64,000 nt of DNA from Soonwooa sp032062245 (GCF_032062245.1 NZ_DAMBQF010000004.1:62001-126000), one strand, 5' to 3'. Counted from the stretch's first letter, positions 53,461 through 62,885 are shown. The notes: generated from the sequence alone by a model not told the origin. Numbers and translations are program-made.

Positions 53461-54717
53461 GTGGAAAAATCAAGACAAATTTTTCAAACGGAAAATACAA
53501 AACGTTGGAGAAATGTAAAATGGAGTAGCCGTATCATTATCTTCTGTATCGTGCTACTTTTCGGGGCTTTAGCGCTAATGATGAAGTTAGACAAAAATCC
53601 CCAACTTCCTTTTCATGAAGATTTCAAAGCTGTGATTTCGGCTAATAAACCTTTTTTGCAAGAGAACAAAATTTCTAAAGAATATCAAGGTTTTAGAAGT
53701 TTTATTCATGCGAAAGGGATGAAAACCAATGAAGAAAAAATCACAAAAGCTAGAGAAGATCGTGTAAAAAATCAAAGCAAAAACTGGTATCAATTTCCTG
53801 CTGGGATTCGCTCTGCTTTCTATGTTGCGTGGGATCCGCAATCTTTGATGTCTTTAAAAAGAAATATCAAAAACCTAAATCTTGTCTTTCCAGAATGGTT
53901 TTTTATTGATGCTAAAACGGGCGATTTAAAAACGCAAATGGATCCCGAAGGTTACAAAATCATTAAAAGAACTGGAGTGGCTGCGATGCCAATTTTGAGT
54001 AACAACTCCAATCAGGAATTCCATTCAGAAGGTATTGGGAAGATTTTGGGCGATCCTGTAAAACGTATGGCTTTGATTGATAAAGTTGCGACACAATGTG
54101 TGAAAAATAATTTCAAAGGAATAAACATCGACTTCGAAGATTTAAATCTTAATTCAGACCAAGTTTTGGTAGATTTTATGAAAGATTTGAGGACGGTTTT
54201 CAAGAAAAATAATCTTTTAATTACGATGGATGTGATGACAGATAATGACGATTACAACATTCAAAAACTTGACCCTTACGTAGATTATTTTGTGTTGATG
54301 GCTTACGACGAATATTCTGCGGATAGCGATGCAGGGCCAGTTTCATCTCAAAAATGGATTGAAGCGCAAACCGATAAAATGATTAAAAAAACAAGTCCTC
54401 AAAAAGTTATTTTGGGACTCGGAGCTTATGGCTATGATTGGAGTTCTAACAAAGACCAAAACACCTCGGAACTTACATGCAAGCTATTACAAAAGCCAAT
54501 GCCAGTAAGGCTTCTATCAATTTTGATGACAATACTTTTAACCTCAATTATTCTTATCAAGACAGTCAAAAAAACACGCATACCGTTTATTTTAATGATG
54601 CGGCTTCGTTGTTTAATACAATGCGTTTCGCTTCGGAATATCCGTTGGCAGGAACGGCTTTGTGGCGTTTGGGAAGTGAAGACAGCAGAACTTGGTTGTA
54701 TTACAATCAGGATTTAA
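53461..54717 (+). CDS. GH18-like module of a three-domain polysaccharide enzyme (5' part, frameshifted)
   Basis: Starts with GTG. One membrane helix (RIIIFCIVLLFGALALMM, about 24-41) precedes a periplasmic GH18-like glycoside hydrolase domain: AGIRSAFYVAWDPQS, NFKGINIDFEDLNL with Asp224 and catalytic Glu226 in the D-x-E motif, and YFVLMAYDEYSAD. In-frame homology ends at about residue 338 (NKDQNTSELT). After that the ORF continues as unnatural sequence to 54717, while the natural continuation is in the ORF starting at 54477. One base is missing near 54470-54477. The intact protein would be about 1,130 residues. Confidence 0.88.
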   Translation: MEKSRQIFQTENTKRWRNVKWSSRIIIFCIVLLFGALALMMKLDKNPQLPFHEDFKAVISANKPFLQENKISKEYQGFRSFIHAKGMKTNEEKITKAREDRVKNQSKNWYQFPAGIRSAFYVAWDPQSLMSLKRNIKNLNLVFPEWFFIDAKTGDLKTQMDPEGYKIIKRTGVAAMPILSNNSNQEFHSEGIGKILGDPVKRMALIDKVATQCVKNNFKGINIDFEDLNLNSDQVLVDFMKDLRTVFKKNNLLITMDVMTDNDDYNIQKLDPYVDYFVLMAYDEYSADSDAGPVSSQKWIEAQTDKMIKKTSPQKVILGLGAYGYDWSSNKDQNTSELTCKLLQKPMPVRLLSILMTILLTSIILIKTVKKTRIPFILMMRLRCLIQCVSLRNIRWQERLCGVWEVKTAELGCITIRI

Positions 54718-56861
54718 CTTATGACGGAATTCAGAAATTTAATGTTCAAAAACTTCAAAATGTAAAAGGGCAAACCATGGTCGATTACATCGGTGACGGC
54801 GAAGTTTTGGATGTTCTGAATACGCCACACGATGGTAAAATTAAGTTAGAAGTTGACCATAACGAACAAATTATCACGGATGAAAATTATGTGACTTATC
54901 CAAGTTCATATGAGGTTAAAAAATATGGCGCAGCGCCACAAAAGCAATTGGTTTTAACCTTTGATGACGGTCCAGATGAGACTTATACACCTCAAATTTT
55001 GGATGTTTTATCAAAATATCATGTTCCAGCTGCTTTCTTTTTGGTCGGAATTAATGCCGAGAAAAATTTGCCACTCGTAAAACGTATTTACAAAGAAGGT
55101 CACGAAATCGGAAACCACACTTTCACGCACGAAAATATTGCAAAAGTCGCCCCAGAGCGCGCTTTAATGGAATTAAAATTAACGCGACTTCTTATAGAAT
55201 GTGTGACTGGACATAGCACGATTTTGTTCCGTGCGCCTTATAATGCGGATTCCGAGCCTACAACGCCCGAGGAAATTATTCCGGTGGCTTTGGCGAGACA
55301 ACAAAATTATTTGGATATAGGCGAAAATATCGACCCCGAAGATTGGGAACCAGGCGTAAAAGCGGACAAAATTGTTGCCCGAGTTTTGGATGGTTTAAAA
55401 AAAGAACGTGGAAACATTATTTTGCTTCATGACGCAGGTGGTGATTCGCGTGCGGAAACGGTGAAAGCTTTGAAAATTTTAATTCCGATGCTGCAAAAAC
55501 AAGGTTATCATTTCACGAATTTGACAACAATTTTGCACAAAAGTAAAAGAGAATTAATGCCAGAAGTTCCAAAAACCAAAGCATATTATATTATGCAACT
55601 TAACTTGGTTTTGGCAACCGTTATTTATGGTGTAAGTCATTTCTTGGTGGCATTATTTGCGATTTTTATTGGCCTCGGAATCATCCGATTATTGCTCATG
55701 CTTTATTGGGCAATTCGCGAACATAAAAAAGAGAAAAAACTTGGTGGATTTCCAGTTTTGGAAGTTTATCCGAAAGTTTCGATTATCGTTCCAGCTTATA
55801 ATGAAGAAGTGAATATTGTTTCATCACTTCGAAATTTATTGAATCAAACTTATCCTAATTTTGATATAGTATTTGTTGATGATGGCAGTAAAGATGCGAC
55901 TTTGGAAAAGCTAAAAGAAGCTTTTTCCAGCGAATCTAAACTTAAAATTTTAACTAAAATAAATGGCGGAAAAGCAACTGCGCTCAACTATGGAATCTCG
56001 CAAACAGACGACGAATATGTGGTTTGTATCGATGCGGACACCAAATTGGAGCAAGATGCTGTAAAATATTTAATCGCTCGATTTTTAAATGCTAAAGAAG
56101 ACGAAAATATCGCCGCTGTTGCAGGAAATGTAAAAGTCGGAAACCGCGTCAATTGGCTTACAAGATGGCAATCGATTGAATATACGACGAGCCAGAATTT
56201 TGATAGATTGGCTTATGCGAACATCAATGCGATTACGGTAATTCCTGGTGCGATTGGTGCTTTCCGAAAATCGGTGATTGATGAAGCGGGTGGTTATTCG
56301 TCGGATACTTTGGCGGAAGATTGCGATTTAACGGTTAAAATTTTGAAAAACGGCTACACGATTGCCAACGAAAATAAAGCTGTTGCAATTACCGAAGCTC
56401 CAGAAAGCGTAAAACAATTCCTAAAACAGCGTTTCCGTTGGACTTACGGCATTATGCAAATGTTCTGGAAACAGCGTCAAACTTTCCTCAATCCAAAATA
56501 CAAAGGTTTGGGACTTTGGGCGATGCCGAATATTTTGTTGTTCCAGTACATTATTCCGTTTTTCTCGCCGTTGGCAGATTTAATTATGTTTTTCGGAATT
56601 TTATCAGGAAATGGCAGCAAGATTTTCACCTACTATTTATTGTTTTTGGTTGTGGATGCCGCTTTAGCCTTTATCGCATTCTTTATGCAAAAGGAAAAAT
56701 GGACAGATTTATTCTACATCATTCCACAAAGATTTGGTTACAGATGGTTGATGTACATTGTTTTGTTCCGAAGTTTAAGAAAAGCTTTACAAGGCGAATT
56801 AAAAACTTGGGGCTTCCTTAAACGAACAGGAAACGTAAAAGATATTGCCACCAACCCGTAA
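54477..56861 (+). CDS. End of GH18, CE4 deacetylase and GT2 synthase modules (3' part of the same gene)
   Basis: 794 residues in a different frame from the 5' part. It opens with the end of the GH18 domain (LFNTMRFASEYPLAGTALW), then a NodB/CE4 polysaccharide deacetylase with LTFDDGPDE (Phe162-Pro166), HEIGNHTFTHENI, RAPYNAD and ILLHDAGG, all catalytic motifs intact. A processive GT2 follows with membrane helices on both sides: SIIVPAYNEE, VDDGSKDAT, DADT, EDCDLT and QRFRWTYG. This is the chemistry of PgaB and PgaC joined on one chain, suggesting synthesis plus deacetylation of an N-acetylglucosamine polymer. The product is inferred. Confidence 0.9.
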   Translation: MQAITKANASKASINFDDNTFNLNYSYQDSQKNTHTVYFNDAASLFNTMRFASEYPLAGTALWRLGSEDSRTWLYYNQDLTYDGIQKFNVQKLQNVKGQTMVDYIGDGEVLDVLNTPHDGKIKLEVDHNEQIITDENYVTYPSSYEVKKYGAAPQKQLVLTFDDGPDETYTPQILDVLSKYHVPAAFFLVGINAEKNLPLVKRIYKEGHEIGNHTFTHENIAKVAPERALMELKLTRLLIECVTGHSTILFRAPYNADSEPTTPEEIIPVALARQQNYLDIGENIDPEDWEPGVKADKIVARVLDGLKKERGNIILLHDAGGDSRAETVKALKILIPMLQKQGYHFTNLTTILHKSKRELMPEVPKTKAYYIMQLNLVLATVIYGVSHFLVALFAIFIGLGIIRLLLMLYWAIREHKKEKKLGGFPVLEVYPKVSIIVPAYNEEVNIVSSLRNLLNQTYPNFDIVFVDDGSKDATLEKLKEAFSSESKLKILTKINGGKATALNYGISQTDDEYVVCIDADTKLEQDAVKYLIARFLNAKEDENIAAVAGNVKVGNRVNWLTRWQSIEYTTSQNFDRLAYANINAITVIPGAIGAFRKSVIDEAGGYSSDTLAEDCDLTVKILKNGYTIANENKAVAITEAPESVKQFLKQRFRWTYGIMQMFWKQRQTFLNPKYKGLGLWAMPNILLFQYIIPFFSPLADLIMFFGILSGNGSKIFTYYLLFLVVDAALAFIAFFMQKEKWTDLFYIIPQRFGYRWLMYIVLFRSLRKALQGELKTWGFLKRTGNVKDIATNP

Positions 56862-57027
56862 TAGAATTTTAAATTAAGTACAATATTAAAGTTGCGAAAT
56901 TTTAATTTACTTCATGAAAGTACAGTTTGTTTATTTTTTTTAAACGAAAAAACATTTCAAAAAAAATTACATTTGGTTCCGTAACAAAAACAAAGTTTTT
57001 ACGACATATTTCAACAAATTATATTAA

Positions 57028-59079
57028 ATGAAAAAACTTACAATCTCACTATTTTTGTTAGCAGGAGTTTGTTCACAGACTTTAGTTCATGCACAAAATA
57101 AAACTACGATGAGCCAAACAAAAGAAAACGGTCTAGACCTTTCTGCTATGGACAAATCGGTTCGTCCACAGGATGATTTCTACAATTATGTAAATGGTTC
57201 TTGGATGAAAACTGCAAAGATTCCAGCAGACAAGCCAACTTGGGGAAGTTTTAACAAACTTGCTGAGGATACAGATAACAACTCTATGACGATTTTGAAT
57301 TCACTTTTGAAGGATAAATTCGCTGACGGAAGTGAGGGTAAAAAAATCCAGGATTTGTACGCTACTTACATGAATATGGACAAGCGTAACGCTGAGGGAA
57401 TTAAGCCAATTCAAGCCAATTTGGATAGAATTGATGCTATCAAAAACATGGCTGATTTGCAAAAATATATGATTTCTGTAACCAAAGAAGGAGAAAATAC
57501 TTTGTACGGTTGGGGTGTTGATGCAGATTTGAAGGATTCTAAAATGAATGCTATCTATCTTGGTGACGCTTCTTTAGGTTTAGGAAGAGATTATTACCAA
57601 AAAGTAAATGAAAAAAACACAGAAACTTTAGCTGAGTATCAGAAATATGTTGCTTCGATGCTAAAAGAAATCGGTTACAAAAACGCTGACGAAGTTGCTA
57701 AGAAAATCGTTGATTTTGAAAAGCAAATCGCTAAAACTTATTTAACAAACGAGCAAAGCCGTGATAATACTTTAATGTATAATCCAAAAACAATGGCTGA
57801 ACTTAAAACTTTGGTTAAAAATGTAGATCTTCCTGCTTATCTTAAAAGCGTTGGTGTAACAACTGATAAAGCAATTATTGGTGAATTGGGTTATTACAAG
57901 AGTTTTGATAAATTCTTTAACGACAAAAATTTACCTTTAATTAAAGATTATCTGAAGTTCCACATGATTCACGGAAGTGCTTCTTATTTAAGCCAAAAAT
58001 TGGGCGATATGAGATTTGATTTCTATGGTAAATATCTAAGTGGGCAACAAGAGCAAAGAGCTTTGAACAAAAGAGGTTACCAGTTAATTAACGGTACTTT
58101 GGGTGAAGCTTTTGGTAAATTGTATGTTGAAAAATACTTCCCAGCTTCTGCAAAAGCGCAAATGGTAGAATTGATAGATTATCTTAAGAAGAGTTTCGAT
58201 GTGCACATCAAAAATCTTTCTTGGATGTCTCAAACTACAAAAACTAAAGCTTTAGAAAAGTTAAATAAATTCACGGTTAAAGTAGCTTATCCAGACACTT
58301 GGAAAGATTATTCTAAACTGACAATCCTTTCTGAAAACCAAGGTGGAACATTGTACAAAAACCTACAAAATATCACAGAATGGCAATACAGTAAGGATTT
58401 AGCAAAAATCGGAAAACCAGTTGATAAAACAGAGTGGGGAATGACGCCGCAAACGGTGAACGCTTACTATAACCCAGTAAACAACGAAATCGTTTTCCCA
58501 GCTGCAATTCTTCAGCCGCCTTTCTTCAATCCAAATGCTGATGCAGCGGTTAATTTCGGTGGAATTGGAGCGGTTATCGGTCACGAAATCACACACGGTT
58601 TCGATGATTCTGGAGCACAATTTGATGCTGACGGTAACTTAGTAGATTGGTGGACACCAGCTGACAAAGCTAACTTCGAAAAAGCTACAAAAGCTTTAGC
58701 AGCGCAGTATGACAAGTACGAGCCAGTAAAAGGAACTTTCGTAAACGGAACTTTCACAAATGGTGAAAATATTGCAGATTTAGGAGGTGTTAATATCGCT
58801 TTCGATGCTTTGCAGATGTATCTAAAAGATAAAGAAAATCCTGGAACAATCAGTGGTTACACGCAAGACCAAAGATTCTTCTTGAGCTGGGCAACAGTTT
58901 GGAGAACTTTATCAAGCGATAAATATATGACAATGCAAGTGAAAACAGACCCACACTCCCCAGGTTATTTTAGAAGTTTTGGACCGTTGGTTAATACCGA
59001 TGCGTTCTACAAAGCTTTCGACGTAAAACCAGGCGATAAATTGTACAAAAAACCAGAAGAAAGAGTTAAAATTTGGTAA
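57028..59079 (+). CDS. M13 family zinc metallopeptidase (PepO/neprilysin-like)
   Basis: 683 residues with a signal peptide (KKLTISLFLLAGVCSQ), so periplasmic or secreted. The N-terminal M13 domain (VRPQDDFYNYVNGSWMK) is followed by the catalytic domain: zinc motif VIGHEITHGFDDSGAQF (His519, Glu520, His523), third ligand in GENIADLGG (Glu580), and NAYYNPVNNEIVFPAAIL. It ends in Trp, as family members do. Cleaves small peptides on the amino side of hydrophobic residues. Confidence 0.96.
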   Translation: MKKLTISLFLLAGVCSQTLVHAQNKTTMSQTKENGLDLSAMDKSVRPQDDFYNYVNGSWMKTAKIPADKPTWGSFNKLAEDTDNNSMTILNSLLKDKFADGSEGKKIQDLYATYMNMDKRNAEGIKPIQANLDRIDAIKNMADLQKYMISVTKEGENTLYGWGVDADLKDSKMNAIYLGDASLGLGRDYYQKVNEKNTETLAEYQKYVASMLKEIGYKNADEVAKKIVDFEKQIAKTYLTNEQSRDNTLMYNPKTMAELKTLVKNVDLPAYLKSVGVTTDKAIIGELGYYKSFDKFFNDKNLPLIKDYLKFHMIHGSASYLSQKLGDMRFDFYGKYLSGQQEQRALNKRGYQLINGTLGEAFGKLYVEKYFPASAKAQMVELIDYLKKSFDVHIKNLSWMSQTTKTKALEKLNKFTVKVAYPDTWKDYSKLTILSENQGGTLYKNLQNITEWQYSKDLAKIGKPVDKTEWGMTPQTVNAYYNPVNNEIVFPAAILQPPFFNPNADAAVNFGGIGAVIGHEITHGFDDSGAQFDADGNLVDWWTPADKANFEKATKALAAQYDKYEPVKGTFVNGTFTNGENIADLGGVNIAFDALQMYLKDKENPGTISGYTQDQRFFLSWATVWRTLSSDKYMTMQVKTDPHSPGYFRSFGPLVNTDAFYKAFDVKPGDKLYKKPEERVKIW

Positions 59080-59103
59080 TTCATTCTTTGTTGAAAATAA
59101 TAA

Positions 59104-59136
59104 AGGCACCATATAGTAGATGTGGTGCCTCTTTTT
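59104..59136 (+). terminator. Terminator after the M13 peptidase
   Basis: Arms AGGCACCA (59104-59111) and TGGTGCCT (59123-59130), then CTTTTT to 59136. Confidence 0.88.
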
Positions 59137-59169
59137 ATTACAATGTTTAATTTTTTTAAAAATTAATTT

Positions 59170-59177
59170 TATCTTTG
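59170..59177 (+). promoter_or_regulatory. Putative -7 promoter box (TATCTTTG)
   Basis: TATCTTTG fits TAnnTTTG, 43 bases before the ATG of the META-domain gene. Confidence 0.45.
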
Positions 59178-59220
59178 AAAAAGAAAAGCAAGACATTGCT
59201 AATCATAAAAATTTAAAATT

Positions 59221-59625
59221 ATGAAACATTTAATTCTTACAATATCAGCAGCTGTTATGTTGGCATCATGTGCCGCGTCTAACTATTCTGTTAAAAAAGG
59301 CGGAAACCAAGTTGCATTAGAAGGCAGCTCTTGGGTTTTGGCAGAACAAGTAAGCACCGAGCAGCCGACTTTGGTTGTAGAAGCAGGCAAGATTACGGGT
59401 AATACAGGATGTAACAATTATTTTTCTAACAGCGTTGCTATCGATGCCAAAGCAGGTACATTTGCAGCAAGCGAGGTTGGATCTACAAGAAAAGCTTGTA
59501 TGAATATGAGTGTTGAGACAGGATTTCTTAACATGCTACAACAAGCTAACAGATATGTCGTAAATGGCGAAAGTCTAGAGCTGTACAAAGACAATCTATT
59601 GTTGCTAAAATTCAACAAAAAATAA
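59221..59625 (+). CDS. META-domain lipoprotein (HslJ-like)
   Basis: 134 residues. Lipobox VMLASC (Cys17). The META domain shows ALEGSSWVLAEQ, GKITGNTGCNNYFSN, GSTRKACMNMSVETGFLNML and ELYKDNLLLLKF, the usual order of conserved blocks. META/HslJ proteins are periplasmic, stress-related proteins of unclear mechanism. A long hairpin follows the gene. Confidence 0.9.
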   Translation: MKHLILTISAAVMLASCAASNYSVKKGGNQVALEGSSWVLAEQVSTEQPTLVVEAGKITGNTGCNNYFSNSVAIDAKAGTFAASEVGSTRKACMNMSVETGFLNMLQQANRYVVNGESLELYKDNLLLLKFNKK

Positions 59626-59629
59626 TAAA

Positions 59630-59659
59630 AAAACGGAACTCAATTTTGGGTTCCGTTTT
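59630..59659. terminator. Bidirectional terminator between META gene and small acidic protein
   Basis: Arms AAAACGGAAC (59630-59639) and GTTCCGTTTT (59650-59659) with further inner pairing; A/T runs on both sides let it serve both convergent genes. Confidence 0.8.
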
Positions 59660-59681
59660 CATTTTTTAATATCGATTTAGA

Positions 59682-59921
59682 TTACTCTTCTTCTTCGTCA
59701 TCGTATTTGGCTAACTCAGCATCGCAGAATTTGAAAGCCTCTTCAACTACTTTAGTAGCCTCATTAGCCAAAGTTTCTTCGTCATCACCTTCTAGATCAT
59801 CCAACCACTCAACTTCTTCCTCTTCAACGTTAAGGATAAAACGAGGATATTCTGTATGTACTACAAAAAGATCTTCTGGAAAATCTGTGTTGTCTGCTAA
59901 TAAAAACTTGGGTAAAGTCAT
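59682..59921 (-). CDS. Small acidic conserved hypothetical protein
   Basis: 79 residues, very acidic (EEEEVEWLDDLEGDDEE; the end is DDEEEE). The start TLPKFLLADNTDFPEDLFVV and the FILNVEEEEVEWL block look like a small folded domain with an amphipathic C-terminal helix. No signal peptide. Such short acidic proteins are widespread in Flavobacteriia without assigned function. Confidence 0.75.
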   Translation of the reverse strand: MTLPKFLLADNTDFPEDLFVVHTEYPRFILNVEEEEVEWLDDLEGDDEETLANEATKVVEEAFKFCDAELAKYDDEEEE

Positions 59922-59995
59922 ATCTATAAAATTTAATAGTTTCTAATAATTTTTTTTTTAGGAGCAAGTCAATTTTCTCATACTTTAGACAATTT

Positions 59996-60070
59996 GTCCC
60001 GCTTTTTGTTACAATCTTTTTGCTCGGCAAAGCCTCTCGCAAAAAGGATTTCCACGCCAATCGGGGCTAT
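59996..60070 (-). ncRNA. Possible structured RNA element (Flavo-1-like)
   Basis: Read on the minus strand, the element begins ATAGCCCCGATTGG and ends AAAAGCGGGAC, so CCCG and CGGG can form an outer stem. Inside, CTTTTTGC and GCAAAAAG flank a GGC-TTT-GCC tip, giving a strong inner hairpin. This pattern resembles a structured element common between genes in Flavobacteriia, which I associate with the Flavo-1 RNA motif; the match is from memory. It lies about 120 bases past the stop of the membrane protein gene and is transcribed in the same direction. Confidence 0.4.
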
Positions 60071-60193
60071 CGATAACCATCCTTCGTTCTTAGTCCAAAG
60101 ACTCAATCCTTGCATCAAAGATAACAAAAAATCTTATTCCGAAAACCGAAAATTCAGATTTCGGAGAAAATCATATTTTTTGAAATCGACAAG

Positions 60194-61549
60194 CTATTTC
60201 TTATCAAACTTCTGAAACTGGTTTCTCTTTATTTTTAGTTTAGAATCAACACGATAAGGCGTTAAGACTTTTGGATCCAAAGTATCTTTCGCCGAAAAAG
60301 TAGTATAAATCATCGGATTAACCGTACTAATAATTTCTGCAGATCGTACATTTCCGAGATCTTCTTCCGATTTTAACCAAAATTTTATCGTTCCTGTTTC
60401 TTTATTTTCGGTTTTTAGAAAAGTTTGTATTTCTTCACGGTTTTCCAAATAATTTCCTTTTGATAACCATGTAAAAGCAAATCCCGTTAACAAACTTCCT
60501 ACAGAAATTAAATAAGTCAAATTCCCAAAAACCGTCCATAATCTTCGAAAATAATACATCCAAATCGGAAGACTAAAAGGCGCTAACAATCGATAATCTA
60601 TTGCGTTAACCGAATAAAAATATTGTACAAAATAAGAACAAACAATACCAACAAATCCTGTCCAAAGCAATAATAAATCAAAATCCGAATGTTTTGTTTT
60701 AATAACGAAATATAAAGTAAGACCAATATTGATTAAGCCAATACCATAGATCCCATAATTGACAATACCGCCAGACGGATCAGCAATATGTACAAAAGGA
60801 TCAAAAGTCGTGGCAAGGCCTTGCCATAGTTCGGTTAGAAGTTTAGAAGTTGGTTTTAGTCCAATATTTAGAAAATCTCTGATATAATCTTCATTAAAGT
60901 AATCGACATACAACAACTTGAAAAGCACCACAAACAAAACTCCCAAAAGTGCCGATAAAACAAAGTATTTACCATAAGTTGTTTTTATTTTCAGTAGACC
61001 AAACCAGCCCAAACCAGCCATCAAGAACAAAGCGCTATATCTAATATTATAACAAATAATTAAAAACAAACTCAGTATCAAAACTGCTTTTAAACCTTTA
61101 AAATTTTCGGCTATAACTTGTTTAGAATAATAAAAAAGGCAAAAGACAAATGGCAAAATTGGTGCTTCGCTCATCGTGTAAGAAAACACCGATACAAAAC
61201 TAAAAAGCGCCGAAATCATCAAGATTTCTTTGAAGTAGAATTTTTTTTTCCAAGCGAATACCAACATTGCTGTGTAGGCTAAAAGTCCAACAACTTTACT
61301 GCTCCAGAATTCGTCCAAGCCAAAATTAGTGAACAACCAAATCGCAAAAGGATAGCCTAATGGCGCTGTTGTATTGTCGATAACTGGCAACATGTGCGCT
61401 TGTCGCATATATCGAATCGAATCTGGATTGACGCGACCTTTTTCATTCAATAAAAATCGAATGACAATCATTGCATAAGTCGCAATAATCAGGAAAATAT
61501 TGATACACTTGGTAAGATTTGGGTTATGTAGTTTTGTTGCAAAATTCAT
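60194..61549 (-). CDS. Polytopic membrane protein (GT-C/PMT-like), function unknown
   Basis: 451 residues with about 10-11 membrane helices (IFLIIATYAMIVIRFLL to LISVGSLLTGFAFTWL) and a C-terminal soluble tail of about 90 residues. After the first helix, GRVNPDSIRYMRQAH has the acidic first-loop pattern seen in GT-C glycosyltransferases such as the PMT family, but no decisive motif is visible. It starts two bases downstream of the CorC-like gene stop, so the two are probably co-transcribed. Confidence 0.7.
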   Translation of the reverse strand: MNFATKLHNPNLTKCINIFLIIATYAMIVIRFLLNEKGRVNPDSIRYMRQAHMLPVIDNTTAPLGYPFAIWLFTNFGLDEFWSSKVVGLLAYTAMLVFAWKKKFYFKEILMISALFSFVSVFSYTMSEAPILPFVFCLFYYSKQVIAENFKGLKAVLILSLFLIICYNIRYSALFLMAGLGWFGLLKIKTTYGKYFVLSALLGVLFVVLFKLLYVDYFNEDYIRDFLNIGLKPTSKLLTELWQGLATTFDPFVHIADPSGGIVNYGIYGIGLINIGLTLYFVIKTKHSDFDLLLLWTGFVGIVCSYFVQYFYSVNAIDYRLLAPFSLPIWMYYFRRLWTVFGNLTYLISVGSLLTGFAFTWLSKGNYLENREEIQTFLKTENKETGTIKFWLKSEEDLGNVRSAEIISTVNPMIYTTFSAKDTLDPKVLTPYRVDSKLKIKRNQFQKFDKK

Positions 61550-61551
61550 GT

Positions 61552-62826
61552 TTATTTTTCAATCTTAATCTTAGAAATACGTTGTCCGTTCTTTTCCAAA
61601 ATGGTGTATTTTAGATCTTTTATTTCAAATTCGTCATCCACTTGTGGTAGATTGTTGATATTGTTGATTATGTAACCAGCCACGGTGTTGTATTGGTTGT
61701 TGATGTGCTCTTCTTCCTCTTCTTTATTGAAATAATCTAGGAAGTCATAAATATCCATTCCTGCATCTACAATCCAGGTGTCATTATCTATTTTCTTAAT
61801 CTCTGGATTTTTTTCTTCATCATGCATCGTATCACCAACTAGCTCATCGATGAGGTCATTTAAAGTGATGATGCCTTTTACGCTTCCATATTCGTCGATT
61901 ACAATTCCGTAATGGATTTTTGTTTTTTTGAACAGATTAAGTACTTGATAAGCTTTTGCAGCTTCATTGAAATATAAAGGCTCTTTTATATAATTTGAAA
62001 CTTTAAAATCTGGCGTATTTGAGGCTAAAAACAAGTCTTTTAAAATTACAATTCCTAAAATATTATCTACGTTGTTGTTTTCGCAAACGGGATAAGCAGA
62101 ATGTTTTCCGTCTTGTATTTTGTACCGAATGTCGTCCCAAGAATCTTGAGTATCAAAAATAATCATATCACTTTTCGGCGTGTACAAAGCGCTTGCTTTT
62201 CTGTCCCCAAGCTCAAAAACACGTTCTACAATATCTTGTTCTATATTTAAGATTTCGCCGCCTTGCGCACTTTCTTTCACCATAGAAACGATTTCTTCCT
62301 CAGAAATCGTGTTGTCGTTTTTATCATCAATTCTAAATATTTTAGATAAAAAATCATTAGAAATGGATAACAACCAAACGAATGGCGAAGCAATTTTAGA
62401 AAGTAAATTCATCGGTCTAGCCAACATAACGGCGATGGATTCTGGGAAAGTCATTCCAAGTCTTTTCGGGAATAATTCGCCAACTACAATAGAAAAATAG
62501 GTAATGATAATTACACTTCCCGAAATTGCAATTTTATTGGCGTAAGGCGCAAGAACATCCACTTTTAGAAGTAGATTTTTTAAATCTTTTGTAATACTTT
62601 CACCACTGAAAATACCTAAAAGAACCCCAATTAGCGTAATCCCAATTTGTACGGTTGACAAAAATCGGGTAGGGTTGTCCATTAGCTTGAGAGCGGTTTT
62701 AGCAGCGGGACTTCCTTTCTTTTTCAAACTTTCTAGCTTGAATTTTCTAGAAGAAACCAACGCCATTTCAGACATTGCAAAAACGCCGTTCAGTAATATT
62801 AATGCAATTAGGATAATGAGTTCCAT
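61552..62826 (-). CDS. Hemolysin family/CorC-TlyC type CNNM-CBS membrane protein
   Basis: 424 residues. The N-terminal CNNM domain (about 1-190: LNGVFAMSEMALVSSRKFK, FLSTVQIGITLIGVL, GELFPKRLGMTFPE) is followed by paired CBS domains (SALYTPKSDMIIFDTQDSW to YGSVKGIITLNDLIDELVGD) and the C-terminal transporter-associated domain (WIVDAGMDIYDFLDYF). Such proteins are linked to magnesium or cobalt efflux; haemolytic activity is a historical label. Domain order and length are normal. Confidence 0.92.
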   Translation of the reverse strand: MELIILIALILLNGVFAMSEMALVSSRKFKLESLKKKGSPAAKTALKLMDNPTRFLSTVQIGITLIGVLLGIFSGESITKDLKNLLLKVDVLAPYANKIAISGSVIIITYFSIVVGELFPKRLGMTFPESIAVMLARPMNLLSKIASPFVWLLSISNDFLSKIFRIDDKNDNTISEEEIVSMVKESAQGGEILNIEQDIVERVFELGDRKASALYTPKSDMIIFDTQDSWDDIRYKIQDGKHSAYPVCENNNVDNILGIVILKDLFLASNTPDFKVSNYIKEPLYFNEAAKAYQVLNLFKKTKIHYGIVIDEYGSVKGIITLNDLIDELVGDTMHDEEKNPEIKKIDNDTWIVDAGMDIYDFLDYFNKEEEEEHINNQYNTVAGYIINNINNLPQVDDEFEIKDLKYTILEKNGQRISKIKIEK

Positions 62827-62885
62827 GTGAAATTTTTCGAATCTAAAAATACAATGTTTTTACTGTTTATCCACTATTGCAAACA

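Noticed and set aside
54440..54500. Programmed ribosomal frameshift in the GH18-CE4-GT2 gene
   Set aside because: No slippery heptamer or downstream pseudoknot visible at the junction; a simple indel explains it.
59830..60215. Two ORFs (59830-60060 minus, 59994-60215 plus) as small proteins
   Set aside because: They overlap the structured element and each other, have low-complexity or unnatural translations and no promoter or start context.
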